This document shows positions 41,200 through 50,700 of a stretch of DNA of 64,000 nucleotides, one piece after another; the first letter of the stretch is position 1; each line of letters opens with the position of its first letter. A model generated the notes under the pieces. The model ran no database searches. It was not told where the DNA came from and saw nothing but the letters and a program-made list of their open reading frames with translations. The translations under genes were made by a program, and so were the position numbers. Origin of the DNA: Diplonema japonicum (Eukaryota > Euglenozoa > Diplonemea > Diplonemida > Diplonemidae); NCBI GenBank assembly GCA_964019335.1, contig OZ025739.1:1-64000 (forward strand). Reading direction: 5' to 3'.

Positions 41200-41694
41200 G
41201 GAAAGAGAGAGATTTTTTCACGGGTGGTCTGCTGTTCTTTTTTTTTTTTTCCTGTCTCTCATTCCGAGCTGTCCTGGTGCCCCCTTTAGTTCGCCACGTA
41301 TCAGGGGGTTTTTTTTTTTGAGTTTGAAAAAGATAAAAAAAAAAAAAAGCGGGGTAAATCCCAACCCTTTCCCCACCCTCTTTTTTTTTTCTCCCTTTTT
41401 CTTTCTCACTCAACTGATATCGACTGTGGTTCATGTGGCTTTTTTCGCTCAATAATGTAAGCATTTCTTCTTTTTTCCCCTTCGTGTAAGTACCTTTTTT
41501 TTATTTATAGCCCAACCAAACTTTTTTATTTTTATTTTGAGACAGCCTTTTTTTTCTTCTTTTTTTTCATCTCTCTTTCCACGCCCTTTTTTTTATTGTC
41601 TTTTTTGTTACTGGATTTTTTTTTGTCAACTCGGTTTGCGCTTGTGAACAAAAAAAAAAGAAAAAAAAAGACACAGAATCCCCACACAACACAT
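41200..41694 (+). other. T-rich intergenic region
   Basis: Roughly 500 bases of T-runs, pyrimidine tracts and occasional A-runs. Reading frames through it are only poly-Phe or poly-Lys translations. A GACACAG acceptor at 41675-41676 precedes the next ATG. Confidence 0.6.
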
Positions 41695-42138
41695 ATGTCG
41701 TCCTCTGCTTCAGTACTTTCGCAGCGCAGCACCCCATCTTTGCGGGACAGCAGGGCCGCCAGCAGGCCTGCAAGCAGCATAGAAGATACCGAAGCTGATT
41801 TTAAGTCTATTTACACCAAAAGCGATGACGCCGAACAGGTCCGCACAGGCACCCCAGCACATTCTGTAAAAGAGATACCGTACCCCACCCGCCCCGACAC
41901 AATGGTAGGCACAAGCCTTAGCAGATTCCTCGGGTTCTACAATCCCGCGTACAACAAAGCATACACTTCTAGGGCAAGCCAACTTGACACTGGATGCGAT
42001 GAGATCAAGGAGGCCCTTGCCCAAGAAGCGAAAGAACTCAACAAATCTGCGAACAGGAAAAAAGACTGGATGAAGGAGTACCTCGACGAACAGGTGAGGT
42101 ACGCCGCCATCAACAAGGTCACAGCCGTGCGCAACTGA
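41695..42138 (+). CDS. Small Ser-rich to helical protein, unknown (147 residues)
   Basis: Single exon. The first 60 residues are Ser/Arg-rich and disordered (SSSASVLSQRSTPSLRDS); the second half is a regular charged helix region (YNPAYNKAYTSRASQLDTGCDEIKEALAQEAKELN...DWMKEYLDEQVRYAAINKV) of the sort found in small axonemal or microtubule-inner proteins. That is a compositional impression, not a match. The start lies 18 bases after the acceptor-like CACAG. Confidence 0.6.
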   Translation: MSSSASVLSQRSTPSLRDSRAASRPASSIEDTEADFKSIYTKSDDAEQVRTGTPAHSVKEIPYPTRPDTMVGTSLSRFLGFYNPAYNKAYTSRASQLDTGCDEIKEALAQEAKELNKSANRKKDWMKEYLDEQVRYAAINKVTAVRN

Positions 42139-42388
42139 GAGAGAGGAATTTTAAGAAAAAAAAAAGAAAAAAGAAAAAAGAAAAAAGAAAAAAGAAAAAA
42201 GAAAAAAGAGGCTTTGGGCAAACGGTTCCCCGTTCTTCTACAAACCTCTTTTTTCTTCCGTCGATGTGGTTTTCTTTTCCTATTTTTTTTTTAAACGAGA
42301 AAGAAAGAAATAAATAAAAAAAAAAGAACAATGCGCGGAAACTCATCACAGGGAAAGACACCAAATATGCGATATCGCCTTCAAGTAA

Positions 42389-44614
42389 ATGGGGTGTTAC
42401 AACGGGAAGGAGGCAGGCGGGATTGATGTCGTTGCAGATGAGAAGGTGCTGAAGAGGGGGAAGGGCCGTAGCACTCTGGACAATGAAGAGAGAGTGACTG
42501 CGGGGAGGTACTGCTTTCCCGAACATGAGATACTTCCAGGAGTGCCAAACGAAACTTACTCAAACACACAAGAACACCAGACAAACAGAGGCGAGTCGTT
42601 CGCTGATGACAAAGAGGACAAGGAAGGGGAGGAAGCCATCGCCAGCGAGGCCGACGTGGAGTACGTAGAAGTCGAGATCGGCGAGCACACCCCGCCCCTC
42701 ACATTGGTGGCGGTGGTGACTTCGTTCATCTACGAGAGGAGAGTACAGTGCCAAGCCTTGCGGTACCTGTCGATCCTTGCCTACGAACATCAAGAAGACC
42801 TGCAGCGAGAAGACATCATGAAGCAGCTGATAACTGTGTACGAAGCAACCTTACATGCGTACAAGCGTCCCAGCAGCAGCGGACAGACGGAGGGGCACAC
42901 AGAGATAAACGTTGCCCCATCACCGCCCAAGACGCCTTGCAGCAACCCCTCCCTCACAACGGCAGCCACTCATACGCCCCGCGCGCATTGCGAGCTGACC
43001 GATATTATTGTCTACACCCTGCGCACCTTTGTGGCACTGACACAGTCCAACCCTGAAACTCAACAGCTTCTCCTCTCCACCGACCTTCTCTCCCTCATCC
43101 TCCATACCCTCAGCACTTTCCCTTTCTCAGACTTTGTTCTTACCGAGTCTGTCCGTTTGCTTTCCATCCTCACTTCCTCTAAGGAAGGCAAACTTAGTCT
43201 TAGCTCCCACCTTGGGCTTGACGCGCTGCTCACCACCCTTCAAACTAACCCTGACAACCTGTCTCTCCAACAGGATGGTTGCCGCATGCTCTCTCAGGTA
43301 TATCCTTTTTCTTTTTTGCCAAAGCCTGCGCAGCTTGCCAATGCTTGTGATCTTCAAGTCACCGCTACCTTCAACTGGAGCCTCATAGTGCTCACCTTGC
43401 GTTCTGCGAAGAAGGCACACCCAGCGTATGCAACCTTGCATCAGCACAGCAACACACAGCAACCCCACCATCAACTCTGTGGTAGCGCAGGCAGTGAACT
43501 CCATCCTGCAGGCTTACAGGGTGCATTCCAAGACGGAGGGTGTCAAGAACGGTGAAGTGAAGTTCTTATGTAATTTAGCAGAGTATTTTCACTACAACAC
43601 TTCGCTGCACGGGCAGCTCAGCCACCTGCTGTGCTCGCTTGCGGAAGAGCACAGTGACAAGGTGCTCAGCGAAGGCGGGGTTGAAGCAGTCTTAAAACTG
43701 ATGGAGGCTGACTGCGCCACGGTACATGTCTTCACACAAGGTGTCAAGCTCATTCACACCGTCGCCAAGGAACGGTCGCGGGTGGAGTTCCTTGTGGGGA
43801 TAGGGTGCCTGGCATCAACGCTGACCTCTTTAAGATACCATCTCACGTCGCATGATTTGGCAGAAGCATCTCTTACCACACTCCAGTCACTGGTTTCTTT
43901 GGATTTCTTGTTTTCTCTTGGGCCTTTCTTGGCTCATGGAGGGGTGCCTGCAATCCAAGAGACCTTGACTCACAATACATCTCCCACAGTACACAAGCTG
44001 GCTAATGAGATCTTGCTCGACTTGTCACCCAACATGACAGTGCGAAAAGAGATCCTCGAACGAAACGGTGCGGTGGTCATCACGTCGTCTTTGAAGAAGT
44101 TTCCACACACTCTCCTGAACAGCAGCCTGCTGCTGAGGTATGAAGTTTGTTTAAACTGCACATTGTTCACAGGCTCGCACAAACCTCGGAAGGAGTTCTT
44201 GCGCTGCAAGTGGCTATCCCCGTGATACAGCTCGTTGGCAGGCAGTCGCTGGACGGGCTAAAGGCCTCCGATAACGCGACAAAAACAAATGCTGGCGATG
44301 ATATCTTCTGTCTGCATGAGACGCTGCTTGATATCTTGGCACTAGTGACAGTGCTCAAGGAGAACAAACAGGTCTGCGCCGACCACGGTGCGGTGCAGTA
44401 CATTCTGGAAACAATTTGGCACTATAAACAGTCTCAAGTCATGGCATCCCCTGGTATACAGGCTTTGGTGAATCTTTCCTCGCTGTTGGCACCCGCACGG
44501 CACATTCGGCACAACAAAGGTGTTAACATAGTGGAGTACGTGGCGCGACATCACCCGTCCTTGTCCGAGACGTGCGCGGAAGTTCTTTCTAATCTCGACA
44601 ACCCTGTGTCGTAG
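42389..44614 (+). CDS. Armadillo-like repeat protein with MGC acylation signal
   Basis: Exons 42389-43297, 43334-43425, 43460-44137 and 44173-44614 (introns 36, 34 and 35 nt); 706 residues. It begins MGCYNGKE, a combined N-myristoylation (Gly2) and palmitoylation (Cys3) signal of the kind that targets proteins to the flagellar membrane in kinetoplastids. An acidic linker follows. From about residue 110 the protein is a series of Leu-rich helical pairs (VQCQALRYLSILAYEHQEDL, DNLSLQQDGCRMLSQ, VVAQAVNSILQAYRVH, PGIQALVNLSSLLAPARHIRHNKGVNIVEYV), an armadillo/HEAT-type solenoid. The role is likely membrane-tethered scaffolding. No closer family could be named. Confidence 0.68.
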
Positions 44615-44725
44615 CTTCGGAGTATTTTTGTGTCCGTGCAACAGTTGCCTCTTTACAGGGGTTTGCTCTGCCATACTTTTCTTCCTTTGTCTCAGCTACA
44701 GATTCTGCCGTGTATTTCTCACCTC

Positions 44726-44727
44726 AG
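44726..44727 (+). promoter_or_regulatory. Putative trans-splice acceptor, giant coiled-coil gene
   Basis: GTATTTCTCACCTCAG ends three bases before the ATG, giving an almost leaderless message apart from any added spliced leader. Confidence 0.45.
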
Positions 44728-44730
44728 GGA

Positions 44731-47700
44731 ATGCCAACTACACCGCTGCGCTCGGGCAGCAAGGTTCCTGGACGGTTGCAGACACCGTCATGGTCGCCTG
44801 ACTGCAACTCGCCGTTGGGAAGGAGCTTTGCCTCTCCATTCGGGACAGATAGGCTCCTCGAGATTGAGAGTGCGAATGAACGCCTTGTAGACCTCCTGAG
44901 CAGGAAGGAAGAATACCTTGCTGTGATTGTTAAGTACCAAGCCGAAGCTGCAGATGCCAGACTCCAGTTATTCATGGACTGCCTTGCCACGACACCGGTA
45001 CCCGAGCTAAAGAACGAAGCGAACATGCAGCGTGCCCTGAAGGAGACCCTCATCGAAGAGCAGGTGAAAATTACGGAAATGGAGTCTGCAATGGAAACCC
45101 TGCAAGCTGAGAACCGGAGCCTGGAGACAAAGGTGGACACGTCACGTTCCTATTTCATAGAAATGCGCTCCATCAACGATGAGATGCAGGCGAAGCTAGA
45201 TGCCCACAAGCACCCTGGCATAAGCTTGCCCTGCGCAGAAGATATAGCAGCACAGAACACCCGGCTTCTTGCAGACAGAGCTCGTCTACTGACGACTTTG
45301 GAAAACGTCTCAAGGGGGGTTGAGGTTCCGCAGAGTGCGAGCAGCGATGATACATCTCAAGTGCGCACTCAGGTGGACCGGCTGCAGGTCAACTGTCAGC
45401 TTCTTCGTGATGACAACGACAAGCTACGCGAGCTTCTCGCAACACGCGGGAGCACTCCTGCGCTGAAGCCGGAGGCGTTCGTCAAGATGTTGAACAATCT
45501 TACACGGAAACAGACTTTCAGCGCAGTGTTCAGCAGGTGGCAACAATTTTCCCTTGCGCGCAGGAACACGCGGCTCTCGCTCATAATCCACGATCTGCAG
45601 CATCGCGACACAAGTTATGCAGCCGCACAAACCGAAGACAGTGGTCCCAATGCTGACCAGACACAGCTCCTCGGTGCTCTGCAGACTGACATCGCGACCT
45701 TAGAAAGCCGGTTAAGCTCCAAGCTACGGGAGTGTCTTCAGCTGCAGGAAAGGCTGAAAAACGAGTTGCTCGCAAAGGAGACTGTCCTCGACGACGCCTG
45801 CAAGCTGTGCCAGCAAAGGGACATAGCTGTCGCTTCTGTGAAAACACTTGCGCAGGAACTAGAAAGTATGAAGCAAGGTAACACAAAGCTGGTATCCAAC
45901 AACGACATGCTGTCCACGAAGCTTACGTCTGTGCTGCACGAATATAGCACCTTGCAGAGCCAGATGACTGATCTTACGCACAACTTTGACCTCCTACAGA
46001 CAGAGAATGTAAAGCACGCTGAAAAGCTGACGGGCTACATGCATGCTGCAGCTGCTGAAAACAACAGCAACTCTGATGACCTAGAGACTCTGAGAAGCGT
46101 GCTGAGCAAGTCACGTGAAAGCTTGACCACTGCACATAAAGCACTGGAGGCCTCGGGTGGTATAGGGACGGATGCCATTATGTTGCATAGGCTGAAGGAC
46201 ACGGTCGAGGGGCATATTACAGATCTTGTTGAACAGCGCAAACTTGCAGAGCTCGAACGCGATGAAGTGAGGCTGATATCCGAGGAGGAGTTGGAGCGAA
46301 TGCTGATCGTTGCAGCACACAGCGAGAAATGGAAGGTGCTGGAAATACAGAGAGTGGCAACCATTGTGGGCAGCCTGCAGCAACAGCTGCTCGCGAGCAC
46401 CGTCAGCCACGAAACAACGACAGGCAGGATGCAGGAGCTCACAGATGAAAACAGTATTCTGTCCACGGAGCTTTGTCAAGCGAGGGAAGTTCAACAATTA
46501 CATTTACAACAGATAGACGATAGCAGAGCCTTGATCGAGAACCTACAAAGGGCGGAAGCAGAACTACGGGGCCAGCAGAACGAAGAAGCCGCAATTCTAA
46601 AGGAGTTGCTCGAGTCACTAGAGGGTGAGAATGCTCGCTTAACAAGCACCTTAAAAGGGAATTTGCAGTCACTGGACGCGGCTTTGGAAAATATAGAATG
46701 CGGGAAGGAGGCTACTACGAGGATAGGCGGTGTGCTGATGGAGACGCTTACGATAGTGGGCCTTGACTCTGGCGTGGATGAACCCCCTAGCAACACCGAC
46801 ACACCGGAAGAATGTATGAATCTAGCTTTGTTCTTAAAAGAAAGGATTGCTGCTCTGAAGGACGCACGTGGCGAGGCGGAAGGCAAGCGTGAGGACGAGC
46901 ACACTGTTGCCTGCAACCTGTTACGAAAGTCTATCGTCTACGCCCTTTCCCTCCCTTTGAACGCGCAGAGCAAGGTACCAGACGCGTCATGCGGGTTGGA
47001 GGATTTAGTTATTAATCTGTCTGAGCATGTCTCAGCCTTTGGAGCCAAGTTAGAGCAACGCGACGAAGAGAAGTCTGCCTCGCAGGCAAGAGCACACGAG
47101 CTGCGCGACCTACTTACTGAATCGACAGGCCTGGTTAACAGCCTGCAGTCAAACTTAATCGCTGTGAACGAAGAGCTTGACAGCACGAAAGTGATTCACG
47201 GCCATGCCCTGGCCACAGTGCAGGACCTCACCAAAGCAAGGAATGAGTACCTGAAAAAGTGCAACAACTTGCAAGTGGCCCACGATCAAGCTTACGGCTC
47301 TCTGAAGACCACTGCATGTGAAAGGGACGACCTTGTCGCGCAGCTGTCTACCGTCAAGACACAACTGATGATGCAAAGCTCTGAAGCCTCCCAAAACGAG
47401 GAACTGAAACAACAGGTCCGCAGCCTTACAGTTGAGCTGGAGACGAAGACACGCAGTTTGGAAGCTGTGGAGGATGCTGCTAGTGCAACGAAGGAAGAAG
47501 CCATGCAGCTTCGCGGGAAGCTTGACAACCTCATGTCAGAACACAAACAGCGAGAGTCGGCTGCACAGCAAGACAGCGAAGCTGTAAAAACTGAACTGGA
47601 AAATAAGCTAGCCGAAGTGACAGGGGCACTTGCTTCGAAAGATGAACACGTCCTCCAGCTCAACAAGAGCCTTCTCGAGTTACAAACCATGCGCGAAAAA

Positions 47701-50700
47701 GCATTGGTGCTAGAGAGAGATCTTGCCGAAAGTGCCAAGATTGCAACCGACATCGGTACCCTAAGAGAGAGCCTGCACACCGCGGAAGTGGAAGTTGCCC
47801 TGCTGCAGCAAAAACTTGCAGCCATCGAAAACGAGCGGAAAACTTCAGCATCAGAGAGACATGAACTCGATGGCGCGAATAAGAAGTTGAAAGCAACACT
47901 TGAAGCTAAGACAGAAGAGCTCAGCATGCAAGCAGCGAAGGCAGAAACGGAAAAAGTAGCCCTTGTGAAGAAGCTCTCTGAAGCTGAGCAACTACAAGCA
48001 GATCTACAAAGTAAGCTAGCCCAAGCAGAAGAAACACTCACTTCAAGAGAGGAGCAGGTACGTACCCTCAGCACTGAGCTTGCAGGACTGCAGACTGACA
48101 TAAGCGAGAAAGAAGCATGGTGTGTTGAGATATGCAAGGAGAAGGCTACCCTGAGCGCTAACCTGTGCACAGCAGAAGCAGAGCTCACATCGATGAAAGA
48201 AAATGCAGCAAAGCTTTTTAGTGCAGAACAGGCGCTACACATGAAGAAGTCTGAAATACAGTTACTGACAGGGAGCCTTGAGGTTGCGGAAGGGTCGATA
48301 TCGCTGTTGACAGAGAAGAACCAATGTCTGGAGGCAAAGGTTGCAGCACTCGACAGAACCAACAAAGAACTTACGATGGAAAATACTTCGGCAGAGGCAA
48401 AAGCAAGCGAGCTCACTGCACTCCTGACGGAGATAACAGTGCAAAAAGAGACTCTCTCTCGGGATTTTGTTGAAGTGCAAGAACAGGCGGCAACAACACA
48501 ACGCCAGAGTGATGCTGAACAGAAGAACATGGCAGAGGAGTTAGAAGCAGTAACTGCAATACTTGCAACCCAAGAGGAGCAGGCGCAGCTACTTCGGGCA
48601 AGTCGTTTAGAAGCAAAGGATCTTGCAGCAACAGCGGACAAAACAATTCAGGAGCTCATGGAGAGCAACAGCAGGTTGGAGGAGGCGAAATCAACCGCTG
48701 AGGCTATGGTGAAGGAACTGCAAGTAGAGCGAAGCAAGCTTCTCACAAAGATCGATGTTCTACTAAGCGAAGTGGAGGCGCAGAAGGAGGCTCTCATGTC
48801 GGAACTGTCGGATACAAGAAATATGAACACTGCCCTAAACCTGGAGAAACAGACAACTGCGAAAGCATTGGCCTTGCAGGAAGAACATTTGAAAGCAGTA
48901 TCGTCGGAACTAAGCGAGTTGCGAGAAGAGCTTGCAATTCAGCAAGCTTTGAAAGAAGACATGAACACAGCCGCCGATGAGCAGAAGGCAGAACTCACGA
49001 GAGAACTCTCCCAAGTCAGAGAAGAAGCTCTCGCCGTAGAGTGCAATGACAAAGCTGAAATAAACGATCTGGAAGCCAAGCTAAACGAGGCAGAACAAAC
49101 GCTGGTCTTGAGTGAGGAACATGTGCGCTCCCTTAACCAAGAGCTTGCAGAACTACAAGCTAACATAAATGAGAAGGTGGCATGTTGCAATGAGCTCAGA
49201 AAGGAGAAGGATATCATAAGCGAGAGTCTACACGCGTCGGGAGAAAAGGTTGCTTCTTTGATAGAAAAGGTTACACACCTGTCAGAGGAAAAGGACTCAC
49301 TTGCCATTGAAGCGCAGGAAACCGTGCAAGAGCTCATCAAGGAAAACCAGGGGCTTGCGCTGCTGAGCACAAACGCAAAAGATAAAGTACAAGAGTTAGA
49401 CGAAGAACAAAGTGAACTATGCGCCAGAGTGGACTTGCTGCTGAAACAGAAGGAAGAGCTTGTGACGCAACTATCGGAGTGCCAACAACAAGCTGCCAGA
49501 GCAGAGCAAGAAAGTGATGCAGCAACAGCTGCTTTGGAGGGTGGCATCACCACGTTGCAGGAAGTGCTGGCATCGCGAGAAGAGCAGGTCACGACGCTCC
49601 GCACTAAGCTTGTCAGTATCGAGGAACAGATGTGCGCTGTGCGTGAGAGCGCCTACGAGAAGGAGGTGCGCATCACAACACTGTCCAAACAAATCGTCGA
49701 ACTTGAGGCCGATAATAGGATTCTTGCAGAAAGCCAAGCTGCTACTGAGGCAGATGCTAGGACGCTGTCAGAGACACTTGCTGAGACTACTTCAACCACA
49801 GAAGCACTTGCTGCACAATTCTTGGAGAGCCAACAACAGTCGAAGACCAACTTACAAGCAGCCAGTGAGGCACTTACCTGTCGTGAGAAGCAGGTTCAGG
49901 CACTCACCACTAAAGTCGCGGAGGCGGAGGAGCATCGTATTGCATTGCAGAACAACATGCGTGAGAAGGAAGCGTCGTATTCTGACATCAGTGAGGAGGT
50001 CTCCAAGCTCGCAGCAGAAAAACAAGCTGCAGACGAAAGGTTTGAAACAACTAAAAACTCGCACGAACGAGTTGCCGCTGAGCTTGCAGTCGCAGAGGAA
50101 GCCGTGTCCTTGCTAACAAGCAAGAACGAGTGTCTAGAAGACAAAGTGAGGATGCTGATTGGGGCAAACAAGGAACTCGAAATTGCAGGTGCCTCTGCAG
50201 CAACACGAACTCGGGAGCTTCAAGTGGAGCAGTGCAAGCTGCTTACCAAAGTCGACGAATTGTGTGAAGCAGAGGAACTGAGGGAGGTGCTTGCTATCGA
50301 ACTTGAAGTTGCCAAACAGCGCATCGTTGATGAAGAGCACAGCAAGGCGGACACTGAAGCTGAACTGAAAGGAGCAACCGCAGAGATCGCCTGGAGGGAG
50401 GAGCAAGTGCAGACGCTGAACGTGAAGCTAGCCCAAGCAGACACTGAGCTTTACGCTGCGCACGAGTCGAGTAGCAATCTTAGTAAAAAAATAGACAAGC
50501 TAACATCAGAAAAAGCAGTCGTGGAGGAGTCCCTCAATGCAGCGAAGACAGAAGTCTCCCAAAAGGAGGAACTGGTCCGCAGCCTTACAGTTGAGCTGGA
50601 GACGAAGACACGCAGTTTGGAAGCTGTGGAGGATGCTGCTAGTGCAACGAAGGAAGAAGCCATGCAGCTTCGCGGGAAGCTTGACAACCTCATGTCAGAA

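Noticed and set aside
47292-48641. 449-residue and other long minus-strand ORFs opposite the giant coiled-coil gene
   Set aside because: Ser/Cys/Leu-rich antisense of GAG/CTG-rich heptad codons; typical shadow of coiled-coil genes.
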